64,000 nucleotides of DNA from CAYVMN01 sp964452575 (GCA_964452575.1 CAYVMN010000001.1:1-64000), one strand, 5' to 3'. Shown: positions 44,564 through 53,979, counted from the first letter of the stretch. Numbers and translations: made by a program. Notes: generated by a model not told the origin, from the sequence alone.

Positions 44564-44621
44564 CTCGGCCCATTCTTCTGTCAGGCAGGGGCCTGGACGT
44601 CCTATCAGGGGAGCCTCATTC

Positions 44622-45572
44622 CTAGTCAAGCACATTAGTCCTGAAATAATTGATGGTCCTTCGGAGCCCTTCTTCCAGGCCTAAGGTGGGCCCCCAGCCG
44701 AGCCTCCTCTTGGCCAGACCGATGTCGGGCTGACGTTGGATGGGATCGTCCTGGGGGAGGGGTTCAAATACAATATTGGATCTGCTCCCGGTCAACTTGA
44801 CCGTCAGCTTTGCCAGATCCAAGATAGTAAATTCCCCCGGGTTCCCCAGGTTTACAGGACCGATAAACTCATCCGGCCCATTCATCATCCGGATCATCCC
44901 TTCTATCATGTCATCCACATAACAGAAGGACCGGGTCTGTGATCCGTCCCCATAGACGGTGATGTCCTGTCCTGTCAAGGCCTGCACAATGAAATTGCTC
45001 ACTACTCGGCCGTCATTCGGATCCATCCTCGGGCCGTAGGTATTGAAAATACGCACCACCCTTATGTTTACCCTGTTCTGTCGGTAATAGTCAAAAAACA
45101 GGGTCTCCGCGCACCTCTTGCCCTCATCATAACATGATCTGGGCCCTATGGTATTCACATTGCCCCAGTAGTCCTCCCCTTGTGGGTGGACCGTCGGGTT
45201 ACCATAGACCTCGCTGGTGGAGGCCTGCAGGATCTTGGCCTTCACCCTCTTGGCAAGACCGAGCATGTTGATAGCCCCCATGACGCTCGTCTTGACGGTC
45301 TTGACCGGGTTGTACTGGTAATGGATGGGGGAGGCGGGACAGGCAAGGTTGTATATTTCATCCACCTCCAGAAAAATGGGTTGGACCAAATCGTGGCGGA
45401 CCAGTTCGAAATTTGCCTTTCCAAGGAGATGGATGATGTTTTTTTTGCTCCCGGTAAAGAAATTGTCTAGGCACAGGACATCATGGCCTTCTGCGACCAG
45501 GCGGTCACAGAGATGGGAACCAAGGAAGCCTGCGCCTCCTGTAACGAGGATACGCCTCTGTCTGTGGATCAT
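44622..45572 (-). CDS. UDP-glucuronate decarboxylase (UDP-xylose synthase)
   Basis: 316 residues, extended SDR fold. [14 protein letters not shown] binds [20 protein letters not shown] and STSEVYGNP are the UXS-specific active-site segments, and the catalytic YDEGKR (Y-x-x-x-K) is present, followed by [21 protein letters not shown]. It converts UDP-glucuronate to UDP-xylose. The UDP-glucose dehydrogenase gene upstream on the same strand supplies its substrate, so this pair makes a pentose donor for surface glycans such as those assembled at 1-14 kb. Confidence 0.93.
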   Translation of the reverse strand: MIHRQRRILVTGGAGFLGSHLCDRLVAEGHDVLCLDNFFTGSKKNIIHLLGKANFELVRHDLVQPIFLEVDEIYNLACPASPIHYQYNPVKTVKTSVMGAINMLGLAKRVKAKILQASTSEVYGNPTVHPQGEDYWGNVNTIGPRSCYDEGKRCAETLFFDYYRQNRVNIRVVRIFNTYGPRMDPNDGRVVSNFIVQALTGQDITVYGDGSQTRSFCYVDDMIEGMIRMMNGPDEFIGPVNLGNPGEFTILDLAKLTVKLTGSRSNIVFEPLPQDDPIQRQPDIGLAKRRLGWGPTLGLEEGLRRTINYFRTNVLD

Positions 45573-45584
45573 TTTTAAAGCCCT

Positions 45585-45620
45585 TTGCTCGTTGCTGGTT
45601 GCTCGTTACTCGTGATTCGT
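45585..45620. repeat. Short degenerate tandem repeat (14-base period)
   Basis: TTGCTCGTT occurs at 45585-45593 and again at 45599-45607, followed by a decayed third unit (ACTCGTGATTCGTG). It sits in the 74-base gap between the two nucleotide-sugar genes. Similar TTGCTCGTT/ACTCGTGATTCG strings are scattered extragenically in some proteobacterial genomes, as far as I recall. Confidence 0.4.
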
Positions 45621-45646
45621 GGCCTGTTTCGAGTTTCTAATATCGG

Positions 45647-47023
45647 TCAAAAATGCGTCAACGCCGGTTTTCCGATTGGAAAGACATTGAAACCGATCTC
45701 ATACAGGCCCTTGTGGTCAAGGATATTCCTGCCGTCAAAGACAAAAGCGGGCTTCGCCATTAAACGGAATATCCTTTCATAGTCAAGCCCTGCGTAAAGG
45801 TCCCACTCGGTCATAACCGCAATGGCGTCAGAGCCGCAGGCAGCCTCATAAGGGTCTTCAACAAAGGAGACCTTTCCGCCCAGGCCCTCAAGGTCTTTCC
45901 TGGCATTATCCAAGGCCTTTGGGTCGGTTATTACCAACTCGGCCCTCTCTTCCAGGAGCCTCTCTGCCACGAATTTGGCAGGGCTCTCTCTCGTATCCCC
46001 CGTGTTTGCCTTAAAGGCAAACCCCAAAAGGCAGACCTTTTTCCCTGCAAGGGTGTTAAACATTGCGTTTAGCATCTTCAACACAAATCGTTCTTTCTGG
46101 TATTCATTGATCCTTATGACACCCTCCCAGTATCTGGCCACATCTTCAAGATCATAGTAGCGGCAAAGATAGACCAGGTTCAAGATATCCTTTTTAAAGC
46201 ATGAGCCTCCAAAGCCAATGCTGGCATTCAGGAATTTATCGCCTATCCGGTTATCCATACCGACGGCCAGCGCAACCTCCGTAATCTCCGCATCGGTCTT
46301 TTCGCAAAAGGCCGAGATAGAATTAATAGACGAGATCCTCTGGGCCAGGAAGGCGTTGGCCACAAGTTTTGAGAGTTCACTGCTCCATATACCCGAGGTT
46401 ATTATGCGCTCCCTGGGTACCCAGTTGGCGTAGATCTCTACCAGTTGATCCCTGGCCTTTAGGCCACTTGGCGTCTCTCTTGAGCCGATCAGGACCCTGT
46501 CAGGGTCTTCCAGGTCTCTTATGGCCGTGCCTTCTGCCAAGAACTCGGGATTGGAGAGTACGTCAAACTGGACCCCATCATCATTTGCGGTAAGGATCCT
46601 TTCCATGGCCAGGGCGGTCTTGACGGGAAGGGTGCTCTTTTCCACGATTATCTTGTTAGAAGCAGAAGACTCCCTTATCTGCCGGGCAGTCCTCTCCCAA
46701 TACTGGAGATCGGCGGCCATCCCGGCCCCCGCGCCAAAGGTCTTGGTGGGTGTATTGACGCTTACAAAGATGATCTCGGACTCCCGGATGGCCTCGTTGA
46801 TCTCTGTGCTGAAAAAGAGATTCTTGCCCCGTGACGCCTTTACAACATCTTCCAGGCCCGGTTCGTAGATGGGGAGCCTCTCTGAATTCCACTGCGAGAT
46901 GCGCTCTTTGTTAATATCCACAACGGTCACCTTATATTGGGGGCACTTATAGGCAATCATCGCCATGGTAGGTCCGCCCACATAACCGGCTCCAATACAC
47001 AGGATCTTCTTCTCAAAATCCAT
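45647..47023 (-). CDS. ugd: UDP-glucose 6-dehydrogenase
   Basis: 458 residues of the larger, animal-like type. The NAD site is CIGAGYVGGPTMAMIA; the catalytic Cys lies in GFGGSCFKKDI near residue 260, preceded by the Lys/Asn segment LVANAFLAQRISSINSI; GFAFKANTGDTRESPA and FDGRNILD close the fold. It oxidises UDP-glucose twice to UDP-glucuronate. The ATG at 47023 has GGAAGGGAA just upstream and removes an 18-residue N-terminal extension present in the longest frame. Next gene on the strand is UDP-xylose synthase. Confidence 0.93.
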   Translation of the reverse strand: MDFEKKILCIGAGYVGGPTMAMIAYKCPQYKVTVVDINKERISQWNSERLPIYEPGLEDVVKASRGKNLFFSTEINEAIRESEIIFVSVNTPTKTFGAGAGMAADLQYWERTARQIRESSASNKIIVEKSTLPVKTALAMERILTANDDGVQFDVLSNPEFLAEGTAIRDLEDPDRVLIGSRETPSGLKARDQLVEIYANWVPRERIITSGIWSSELSKLVANAFLAQRISSINSISAFCEKTDAEITEVALAVGMDNRIGDKFLNASIGFGGSCFKKDILNLVYLCRYYDLEDVARYWEGVIRINEYQKERFVLKMLNAMFNTLAGKKVCLLGFAFKANTGDTRESPAKFVAERLLEERAELVITDPKALDNARKDLEGLGGKVSFVEDPYEAACGSDAIAVMTEWDLYAGLDYERIFRLMAKPAFVFDGRNILDHKGLYEIGFNVFPIGKPALTHF

Positions 47024-47251
47024 TTCCCTTCCCGCTCCTGGCTGACTGAGCCATTGGTAATGCCGATACTTCCACATACCAGTACGTGGACAATATCAAA
47101 TGCCCTTCCAAGAGTCACTCAAAAAGTTCCGGGATATGACAACCTATCAAACCCCTCAGAGGCTTAGACCTTGACACCTTGGCCGTGTCCCCATATCTTA
47201 TTTCCGGTTTATCGCCGATTCCCATGAGAGACTCCCTGGTATCACTGTGCC

Positions 47252-48598
47252 ATGATCAGCACCGAAGAGATAATATCCAAGAGACCTAGCATCACCTATG
47301 GGGCCTATGCCCTGATGGGAGGCACCTTGATAGTGCCTTCCTTTTATGCCTTTTTGGCCTATACCCGCATCACAGGCCGGTACGGAAATCACCTAAAAGA
47401 GCGCCTGGGATTCTTCCCCCACAGGGCTGTTCAGCGTCTTTCAGGCTCGCCAAGGATTTGGATCCATGCCGTATCTCTTGGTGAGGTAATGGTAGCCGGG
47501 TCCCTTGTAAAGGCCCTGAGGGAGATGATCCCTTCCCCATCCTTCCTTCTATCAACCACTACTCCCCACGGTCGCAGGTCGGCACAGGAGACACTCAATG
47601 AGGAGGTCCCTGTGGTATATGCACCCATTGACTTTGTGGGTTCAGTACGAAAGGCCCTCTCAACGGTTCGCCCTGATGTCATGGTCTTCCTTGAGACCGA
47701 AATCTGGCCCTCATGGCTCCTCGAGGCGCGCCGCATGGGAATCAAAACCTCCCTCATCAATGGCCGAATATCTCCCCGATCCATTGAAGGATATCTCAGG
47801 CTGAGGCCTTTCTTCCGCAAGGTCCTTCAGGGCTTCGATGCCTTCAGCATGATCACGGAACAAGACGCAGGGCGCATAAAGGCAATGGGGGCCCCACCTG
47901 AAAAGATCGAAATAAATGGCAATGCAAAGTATGATCTCCTGGCAGGCTCTGCAGACCCTTTAGTGGAACCAGAAATCCGGCGCATATACAGCCTCCCTCT
48001 CGAGCAACAGGTCTTTGTTGCTGGGAGTACCCGCCAGGGTGAGGAGGAAATGGTCTTGGGGGTGTACCACAGGATCCTTCGGGAGTTCCCAGATACCATC
48101 CTGATCATTGCGCCCAGGCATGTGGAAAGGAGCCGCGAGATTGGCTCTCTGGTAAAAAGGCATGGGCTTGATTACCAGCTCCGCTCCCAGTTCGGCAGTG
48201 GTGGGGCAGGGCGTACCTCAAGGGTTGTGATTATCGACACCTTTGGAGAGCTTTTCAAGGTATACAGTACCGCAACCATTGTATTCTGTGGGGCCAGCCT
48301 GGTGCCCCTCGGGGGACAAAATCCCCTTGAACCGGCGGTCTGGGGAAAGGTGGTATTTTACGGCCCTTCAATGGAGGATTTCTTGGATGCGAGGGCCCTG
48401 CTGGACGCTGAAAAGGCAGGCATTCTGGTTACGGATGCCAGGGCCATGGCAGAAAAGGCGATCTGGTTTCTGTCCCACCCCGAGGAATCAAATGCATATG
48501 GTCAAAGGGCCAGGAAGGCAGTCCTCAAGAACCAAAAGGCCGCCCAAAAACATGCGATGGTGATAAAACGGCTCATAGACAACAGGAAAGGGGCTTAA
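47252..48598 (+). CDS. waaA: Kdo transferase WaaA
   Basis: 448 residues: one N-terminal helix, then the GT-B fold of GT30. Motifs include HLKERLGFFP (with the presumed catalytic Glu), WIHAVSLGEVMVAG, TTTPHGRRSA, ETEIWPSWL, GNAKYDLL, APRHVERS and GGQNPLEPAV. It adds Kdo residues to lipid IVA. Unlike the paralogue at 23124-24365 it has the normal ERxG sequence, so it is probably the housekeeping enzyme. It overlaps nothing but is followed 2 bases later by an unrecognised conserved gene in the same operon. The start could also be the ATG at 47315. Confidence 0.9.
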   Translation: MISTEEIISKRPSITYGAYALMGGTLIVPSFYAFLAYTRITGRYGNHLKERLGFFPHRAVQRLSGSPRIWIHAVSLGEVMVAGSLVKALREMIPSPSFLLSTTTPHGRRSAQETLNEEVPVVYAPIDFVGSVRKALSTVRPDVMVFLETEIWPSWLLEARRMGIKTSLINGRISPRSIEGYLRLRPFFRKVLQGFDAFSMITEQDAGRIKAMGAPPEKIEINGNAKYDLLAGSADPLVEPEIRRIYSLPLEQQVFVAGSTRQGEEEMVLGVYHRILREFPDTILIIAPRHVERSREIGSLVKRHGLDYQLRSQFGSGGAGRTSRVVIIDTFGELFKVYSTATIVFCGASLVPLGGQNPLEPAVWGKVVFYGPSMEDFLDARALLDAEKAGILVTDARAMAEKAIWFLSHPEESNAYGQRARKAVLKNQKAAQKHAMVIKRLIDNRKGA

Positions 48599-48600
48599 GA

Positions 48601-49809
48601 ATGGCAATTGATCGCGGTGCAATCAAAGAGATGAAAGAGGCCCTGCCAGCAAGGGTAAAGACCAGATTGAACCGGGTCATAAGAGCGGTCGTCGAGACAA
48701 AGGAGAAGGGAGGCAAGGTGGTGGCGGTGGTAGGGAGCGGCCCAAACGTCCATGAAGGTGTCACTACCCTTATCTCCGAACTGATCCACAAGGGAATCAT
48801 CGACGGTGTGTCCACCAGTTCTGCGGTTATAAACCACGAGATGGCCGGCACCCTTGAGAAGGTAAAGCGGTTTGACGGGGCGGCACTCGGATTAAGCCCT
48901 GAGAAGCTGCCATGCGACGGCCGGTTCGAGGTCAGCCTGATCTCAAAGGCGCGCCTGGAAGAGTATCAGAGGGAAATCCCTATCGATATGGCCCTTTACC
49001 GAAAGATGCGTCGGGCCAAGGGCAATACCGTCATAAAGGTGGCCGGAAACATGGCATATCCCACCGGGCTCCGAACAGAGAGACTGGCCCGCGAGGTCCT
49101 TGCCCTAGCAAGGCGTTCGGGTGTCCCCTTTGAACAGATGGTTGGTTACGGGGCCGATCCCTATACCATGATAGGTGCTGGGGCCGAGCGCGGTGTTCCG
49201 GTACTCGTCACCGTGCCTCAGTTGGTGGGCGGCGGGGAGGTGGGCCTTGCCATTGGGGATTCAATTTCCATCTCCGAGCGATGCCAGCGGATCGCCAGGC
49301 TTATGGCCGGGGCAGATGTGATTATTGAGTCCGCCCTCGCCCTTTCCCAGGAAGTCCACGACGGTCCATTTGAGCTCTTCACGGGCCATGGCATCTGGTC
49401 CGACTGGGAGGGAGGTTGGACCTATTCCCTTGCAGACAAGAGGATCGTGCGCATTGACCTGGACCCCAACCTGGAAAAGGCCTGGGGTTGGGAGAGAAGG
49501 GGCAGCATGGTCTCGGATGCTGTCCACAAGGGTCTTCCCAAGACAAAGTTCATGCAGATACCTTTCCGTATGGAGATGTCTGGTTTTGCCAGGGTCCCCG
49601 GAAGCCTCCCTATTTCAGGAGATATTGGTGAGATATGGCCGATCCTGGCAACTGCTGTGGCGGATGCCCTCAGGATTAAGCTTGATTTTATGAGTTACAA
49701 GCAATCCATACCGGCAGGTGAAAGGATGAGGGAATGGATAGTGAGGCGAGTTAGCCCGGTTGATAGGGGACGCATGTTTGCTGCCAGCCAGCGTCTTACC
49801 CTTGACTGA
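48601..49809 (+). CDS. Conserved protein of unrecognised family, coupled to waaA
   Basis: 402 residues, soluble, alpha/beta. Conspicuous segments are VVAVVGSGPNVHEGVTTLISELIHKGIIDGVSTSSAVINHEMAG, VIKVAGNMAYPTGLRTERLA, MVGYGADPYTMIGAGAERGVPVLVTVPQLVGGGEVGLAIGDSISI and SGDIGEIWPILATAVADAL. The Gly-rich loops and the 'GxDGVSTSSAV' strand suggest a nucleotide- or NAD-binding Rossmann-like fold, somewhat like the deoxyhypusine-synthase group, but I cannot confirm that. It starts 2 bases after waaA and ends just before a convergent operon. A role linked to Kdo or envelope metabolism is only positional. Confidence 0.75.
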   Translation: MAIDRGAIKEMKEALPARVKTRLNRVIRAVVETKEKGGKVVAVVGSGPNVHEGVTTLISELIHKGIIDGVSTSSAVINHEMAGTLEKVKRFDGAALGLSPEKLPCDGRFEVSLISKARLEEYQREIPIDMALYRKMRRAKGNTVIKVAGNMAYPTGLRTERLAREVLALARRSGVPFEQMVGYGADPYTMIGAGAERGVPVLVTVPQLVGGGEVGLAIGDSISISERCQRIARLMAGADVIIESALALSQEVHDGPFELFTGHGIWSDWEGGWTYSLADKRIVRIDLDPNLEKAWGWERRGSMVSDAVHKGLPKTKFMQIPFRMEMSGFARVPGSLPISGDIGEIWPILATAVADALRIKLDFMSYKQSIPAGERMREWIVRRVSPVDRGRMFAASQRLTLD

Positions 49810-49830
49810 GGCTAGCCAGGAGATCTCTTA

Positions 49831-50115
49831 TCACCGGTGATGTTTCAGGTAAACCATTGTTGCCCCCCAGCTTGAAGGGCCGGAATCCAGGTGAAAGTCA
49901 AGGACCTTTGGGTCCTTCTCAAGGAGGCTGTGTACCGTCTCGCGAAGGACCCCCTTCCCTTTCCCGTGAATAATCCTTACCTGGTAAATCCCCCTCTCAT
50001 CACATGCCCTCAGGTATTCCTTGACAACCGAGGAGACATCTCCGGGCCAAAATGTGTGGAGATCCAGGGTTCCATCAATGGGGAGCTCTATTGGTTCAGG
50101 TCCTTCCTCGGTCAT
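49831..50115 (-). CDS. Smr domain protein
   Basis: 94 residues, essentially one Smr domain as found at the C-terminus of MutS2. The two landmarks are there: DLHTFWPGDV near the N-terminus and the nuclease-like IIHGKGKGVLR. A Smr domain can nick or cleave nucleic acid, including collided mRNA. Stand-alone Smr proteins of this size are common in bacteria. It overlaps the preceding gene by an ATGA, so the two are translated together. Confidence 0.9.
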   Translation of the reverse strand: MTEEGPEPIELPIDGTLDLHTFWPGDVSSVVKEYLRACDERGIYQVRIIHGKGKGVLRETVHSLLEKDPKVLDFHLDSGPSSWGATMVYLKHHR

Positions 50116-50450
50116 ATCTTCTCCAGGTTTACCTGATCTCCAAAATGAAAGGCGAGGTCCCTTTCAAGGACTTCATAATCCTCCTCTTTTTCCACCTCAA
50201 CCACCAGTTCCCTTTCATCCAGGACCTTCAGGCATCCCCTTCTTTGGACGATATCTATTACCCTATTCACGTCAACGGTCACCCATCCCTTCATCCGCTG
50301 GACCAGCTCATCACCCTTGAAGGCCCTTTCAATGGTGAGGTCCACCACCCTGTTTTTGGCCTCCCACCCTATCAATGCAGGCCTCACTACAACAGGGGTG
50401 ACCGGATCATGCATGGCAGCGCATCGAAACCAGAGCCTTGCCCGAATCAT
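50112..50450 (-). CDS. Hypothetical protein coupled to Smr
   Basis: 112 residues, no membrane segment or recognised motif. The sequence is rich in Val and charged residues with a probable beta-sheet core (VTVDVNRVIDIVQRRGCLKVLDERELVVEVEKEEDYEVLE). The stop overlaps the Smr ATG and the gene lies 24 bases after the lemA end, so it belongs to the same minus operon. An in-frame Met at residue 13 is an alternative start. Function unknown. Confidence 0.6.
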   Translation of the reverse strand: MIRARLWFRCAAMHDPVTPVVVRPALIGWEAKNRVVDLTIERAFKGDELVQRMKGWVTVDVNRVIDIVQRRGCLKVLDERELVVEVEKEEDYEVLERDLAFHFGDQVNLEKI

Positions 50451-50474
50451 AACTGCCTCTCCCCTGCTGCCCCC

Positions 50475-51056
50475 TCAAAACTTCACCTTGGGGGCCTCCT
50501 GGCGTTCTTTGGGAACCGAGAAGAAGGCTGCCTTCTCAAATCCAAACATCCCTGCTATTATATTGGCGGGAAAGGTCCGTATCTTGGTATTGTAGACCCT
50601 CACTGCCTCATTAAAACGGCGACGCTCTACGGCTATGCGGTTTTCAGTCCCGGCCAACTCATCCTGCAAACGGATGAAGTTGGCGTTTGCCTTCAGGTCC
50701 GGATATCTCTCCACCACGACCAGGAGGCGGGCGAGGGCCGAGGACAACTGGTTATTTGCCTCGATCTTTTCCTCTATACCTCTGGCGCCCCCCACCCTGG
50801 AACGTGCCTCAGTGACCTTCAGGAGGACCTCTTTTTCATGCGCCGCATACCCCTTGACCGTCTCCACGTAGTTGGGAATCAGGTCATAACGTCGCTGAAG
50901 CTGGTTTTCAACCTGTGCCCATGCGGCCTTGACGCCCTCATCCATGGTCACAAGGGTGTTATAGGTCCCCCTGAAATAGGAAAAGCCAATGAGAATGACG
51001 AGTATAAATATGCCGACAACAATCAGAAAGCCCTTGACTCCCTTATTCATCTCCAC
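50475..51056 (-). CDS. LemA family protein
   Basis: 193 residues. A single N-terminal membrane helix (GFLIVVGIFILVILIGFSYF) is followed by the long helical bundle of LemA: RYDLIPNYVETVKGYAAHEK and a closing segment FPANIIAGMFGF. LemA is a membrane-anchored protein of unclear role, often encoded next to a TPM-domain protein, as here (51796-52593). The reading frame overlaps the upstream nucleotidyltransferase gene by 14 bases. Its Met1/Met3 start choice makes no difference to the fold. Confidence 0.92.
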   Translation of the reverse strand: MEMNKGVKGFLIVVGIFILVILIGFSYFRGTYNTLVTMDEGVKAAWAQVENQLQRRYDLIPNYVETVKGYAAHEKEVLLKVTEARSRVGGARGIEEKIEANNQLSSALARLLVVVERYPDLKANANFIRLQDELAGTENRIAVERRRFNEAVRVYNTKIRTFPANIIAGMFGFEKAAFFSVPKERQEAPKVKF

Positions 51057-51783
51057 CCCCTAAGGCATCAACCAGGCCTGAAAGCCTCCTCATTTCCCTC
51101 AGATATCCCTTGAAAAATTCCCTCATTTCCCTTTCTTCTAACTTGACCTCTTCTGCCTGTATTTCAACCAGACCTTCAAGGACACCCCTCTCAACATCAA
51201 AGGCCTCTGCCACAGACCTGATGACCTCTCTCCTTTCTGTGGGTATCTCTTTCCCCTTGATGTACAATAAGGCCTCGAAGATGGCGATCAAGGCAGGAAT
51301 GGAGTTCGCAACCAATTCCTTCAGTGCCTTCCCCCTCCCCGAGGTCTCAAGGAAGGCCTGTCGGAGCAAGAGCAGCTTCCCCTTTATCTCCCGCTCACAT
51401 TGTAACCTCACCAATTCCATGTCAAAGGTCAGGCCCTCCAGGACGTCTTTCCCATAGATCAGGACATGATTCCTCTTAAAGGAAAGGTACTCTACGGGGA
51501 AGACGTCAAGAGAGGTCTTGATATAACCCTCTGTCAAAAAGAGGGGGATGGCGACATGGCGCTTGCGCCACCTCTTCACCATATCAAAGGCCCGATCAAG
51601 CTGCTCGATCCCTTCCCCTGTAAGCACAATCATGAAATTGATGTCCGACCTGCCGGGCCGGTATTCCTTGCCTGCGGCGCTGCCGTAAAGAATAATGCTT
51701 ACAAGGTCAGCACCGAAAAGGCCCTTGTAATCGGAGATGATCTCCGGAAATATCTCCCTTGGATTTCTTGGACCCATAGTCAT
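51043..51783 (-). CDS. Nucleotidyltransferase-fold protein with helical C-terminal domain
   Basis: 246 residues. The N-terminal part has the nucleotidyltransferase core SIILYGSAAGKEYRPGRSDINFMIVL; the usual metal-binding D-x-D appears as D-I-N, so one ligand is lost and catalysis is uncertain. A helical C-terminal domain (residues ~115-240), rich in Leu and charges, resembles HEPN/KNTase-C-type bundles, which are sometimes toxin parts. It sits between the TPM and LemA genes and overlaps the latter. It may regulate the envelope proteins beside it; no antitoxin is visible. Confidence 0.7.
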   Translation of the reverse strand: MTMGPRNPREIFPEIISDYKGLFGADLVSIILYGSAAGKEYRPGRSDINFMIVLTGEGIEQLDRAFDMVKRWRKRHVAIPLFLTEGYIKTSLDVFPVEYLSFKRNHVLIYGKDVLEGLTFDMELVRLQCEREIKGKLLLLRQAFLETSGRGKALKELVANSIPALIAIFEALLYIKGKEIPTERREVIRSVAEAFDVERGVLEGLVEIQAEEVKLEEREMREFFKGYLREMRRLSGLVDALGGGDE

Positions 51784-51795
51784 GACCGCTCCCTG

Positions 51796-52593
51796 TCAAA
51801 AGCCTCCGCCAGCACCTCCGCCGCCGCTCATGCCTCCGCCAAATCCGCCAAATCCGCCTCCGAATCCACCAAAGCTCCCGCCAAACCCCCTGCTGTTGTA
51901 TCCCGAACCATGGCCCGATGTGCCGCCGAGACCAAAGAGGAGGGGCAGGAAAAACAGCCATGATCCGCCACGTCTCCTCGATATCAGCAAGAATACGATA
52001 AGGATAAATACGATCGGCAGGAGAGAGAGACCGGATGATTTCTTTTCCGGTTCCTCGCTCGGCACCTCGCCTTTCAGGCTGACACCTTCACTCTTGGCAA
52101 TGACCTGAGCCACGGCGAGGGTCCCCTTGAACAATCCCTCACCAAATCTATTTTCCCTTAGATAGGGAAGCATATATCGATCGCGTATCTCCCCTACAAG
52201 ACCGTCAGGCAAAATGCCTTCGACCCCGTATCCGGTCTCAATCCTCATCTTTCTCTCTTTGATTGTGACAAATATCAGGACTCCTTTATCTTGGCCTTTC
52301 TTGCCTATGCCCCAGTTACTGTAAAGGCGATTTGCATAATCGTTGTACTCCGCCCCCCCGATATCCGGCATGGTAACAACCACAACGGGAACCCCGGTCT
52401 TTTTCAGCAACTCACCGGTTAGCGCGGTAAGCCTTTGCTCATACGGCGCTGGAATCACATTGGCGAAATCATTTACAAGACCCGTAGGTCTAGGAAAAGG
52501 CCGTTCCGCATTTGCCAGAGCCCCCCCCGACCAGAGGAAAAAAAACAGACCCAGGATCTGGGTCATATGTCTGGGGATCAAGGTCCTCCGCAT
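51796..52593 (-). CDS. TPM domain (YgcG-like) secreted or membrane protein
   Basis: 265 residues. A signal peptide (ILGLFFFLWSGGALANA) is followed by the TPM domain (VNDFANVIPAPYEQRL, YSNWGIGKKGQDKGVLIFV, RIETGYGVEGILPDG, EGLFKGT), a membrane helix (LLPIVFILIVFLLI), and a glycine-rich tail with repeated GGFGG. Proteins of this family are thought to be involved in photosystem or membrane-protein maintenance; in bacteria the TPM gene is commonly beside lemA, as here. The Gly-rich end is probably flexible and outside the cytoplasm. Confidence 0.9.
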   Translation of the reverse strand: MRRTLIPRHMTQILGLFFFLWSGGALANAERPFPRPTGLVNDFANVIPAPYEQRLTALTGELLKKTGVPVVVVTMPDIGGAEYNDYANRLYSNWGIGKKGQDKGVLIFVTIKERKMRIETGYGVEGILPDGLVGEIRDRYMLPYLRENRFGEGLFKGTLAVAQVIAKSEGVSLKGEVPSEEPEKKSSGLSLLPIVFILIVFLLISRRRGGSWLFFLPLLFGLGGTSGHGSGYNSRGFGGSFGGFGGGFGGFGGGMSGGGGAGGGF

Positions 52594-52611
52594 AGACTGC
52601 CTTATCTCTCT

Positions 52612-53790
52612 CTAATCCTTTTTGAGGAGGGAAAATAGCCTTACCGGTTCTTCTATCCCCTTCAGCTGGGCCATCCCTTTATCATATATGGGCCAGAGCC
52701 CTAGGATCAATTTCTTGGTCTCCCACCCTATCAATATGTCGCCTCCTGTTGCATACGAGGCGAGACGTGCGGCAATGTTGGTTACTGGTCCTGTGGCCGT
52801 ATAGGTCATTCTCGTATCCAATGAGCCCCGAAAGCGGGTCATACCGACCAGGGCCTTGCCGGAGTTGATCCCCATATTCACGTTGATCGGCTCAATCCGT
52901 TCTCTCAGCTCCCTGTTGATATCCAGGTTTCTCTCGTAGATGTCAAATGCGGCCTTTACAGAGTTAATGGCGTTTGTCTTGGCATCATCATCTTTGAAAA
53001 GAATCATCAGCCCATCGCCGGCCGTCTCATTTATATCCCCCCGGGACCGATGGATGGGGTCAACAAAACTGGAAAACATCTTTTCCACGATCTCGTTGAT
53101 CTCACTCTCCGGCCGGCTCGCACTTAGCCTGGTATATCCCTCAAGATCCAGAAAAAGCACGCTCACATCCTTCCTCTCCTTTTCCTGTGTCAGGAGCTCT
53201 GGGTTCTTTTCCACTATATTCCGAACCGACTGGGGGACAAATCGTGAGAGATGGGCCAGCATCTGGCCTATCTTTATCTTCTCCTGGGTCATTTCCCAGT
53301 GCTGCTTGGCATTCAAGAGGATATTACTGAGGGTCTCAGAAAAATCCCTTATCATGTAGAAATCCTTTCGCCGAAACCGGGTCCCTGGCCTTGAGACCAC
53401 GCTGACTACCGCCAGTATCTTATCATCCACTAAGATGGGCATAGCGGCCTCTGGACCGATCTGGATCTCTGACCCATCATGCCTCACAACCGGATCGCTC
53501 CTGGAGACCACCACCCCCTTTCTCTCAGTTATCGCCTTCTGAATCGCCGGCCTGCTCCTCTTGCAGGCAAGGCAATTGACTGGCCTGTCATAAAGGGCAC
53601 ACTGGAGAGGCCGGGTATATCTCTTCGCATCCGGGTCCAGGAGCAGGATACAGGACTCCATGGCCGAGGGGATTGCCATCCTTATCTCCTCCCTCATGGC
53701 CTCAAGGATGTCATTTACTTCCATGAACCTGGCGATCTTTCTTGCCACCCGCCTCTGGACCTCAAACCTTTCCCTGTGGTACTTTTCCAT
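52612..53790 (-). CDS. GAF-domain adenylate/guanylate cyclase
   Basis: About 392 residues. The N-terminal ~190 residues form a GAF-type sensor (including a CLACKRS Cys pair in the middle); residues ~205-390 are a class III cyclase domain: VSVLFLDLEGYTRLS with the first metal Asp, ETAGDGLMILF with the second, and NMGINSGKALVGMT. It would make cAMP or cGMP. Several residues that fix the base are not easy to assign. The ATG at 53790 is preferred over a TTG at 53820. It is the first gene of the Smr/LemA/TPM operon and ends 18 bases before TPM. Confidence 0.85.
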   Translation of the reverse strand: MEKYHRERFEVQRRVARKIARFMEVNDILEAMREEIRMAIPSAMESCILLLDPDAKRYTRPLQCALYDRPVNCLACKRSRPAIQKAITERKGVVVSRSDPVVRHDGSEIQIGPEAAMPILVDDKILAVVSVVSRPGTRFRRKDFYMIRDFSETLSNILLNAKQHWEMTQEKIKIGQMLAHLSRFVPQSVRNIVEKNPELLTQEKERKDVSVLFLDLEGYTRLSASRPESEINEIVEKMFSSFVDPIHRSRGDINETAGDGLMILFKDDDAKTNAINSVKAAFDIYERNLDINRELRERIEPINVNMGINSGKALVGMTRFRGSLDTRMTYTATGPVTNIAARLASYATGGDILIGWETKKLILGLWPIYDKGMAQLKGIEEPVRLFSLLKKD

Positions 53791-53901
53791 CTTCGCAGAC
53801 CAAATATTGTCGGTCCTCAATAGTCAATCTTCAATGCTATGGATACTACCGGACCTCGATTTCAAATGCAACCTCCACGGCCGGCTAGCCGGCGGCGCAA
53901 G

Positions 53902-53946
53902 AAAAAAAGGGCCTCCCCACCTAACCTTAGATTTGCGGGGAGGCCC
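53902..53946 (-). terminator. Intrinsic terminator of the acs operon
   Basis: Perfect 10-bp inverted repeat (53909-53918 with 53937-53946; GGGCCTCCCC/GGGGAGGCCC), 18-base loop, followed on the minus strand by seven T (53908-53902). It lies about 35 bases beyond acsE and would end the minus transcript. A 14-base perfect palindrome at 53880-53893 lies just beyond it. Confidence 0.85.
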
Positions 53947-53979
53947 GCGAATAATAAATCAGGGCAACGCTAGGCCATA

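Noticed and set aside
50052..51113. Plus-strand frame of 353 residues across the Smr, hypothetical and LemA genes
   Set aside because: It runs antisense through three well-supported genes with their own ribosome sites and overlaps; coding-like motifs are missing.
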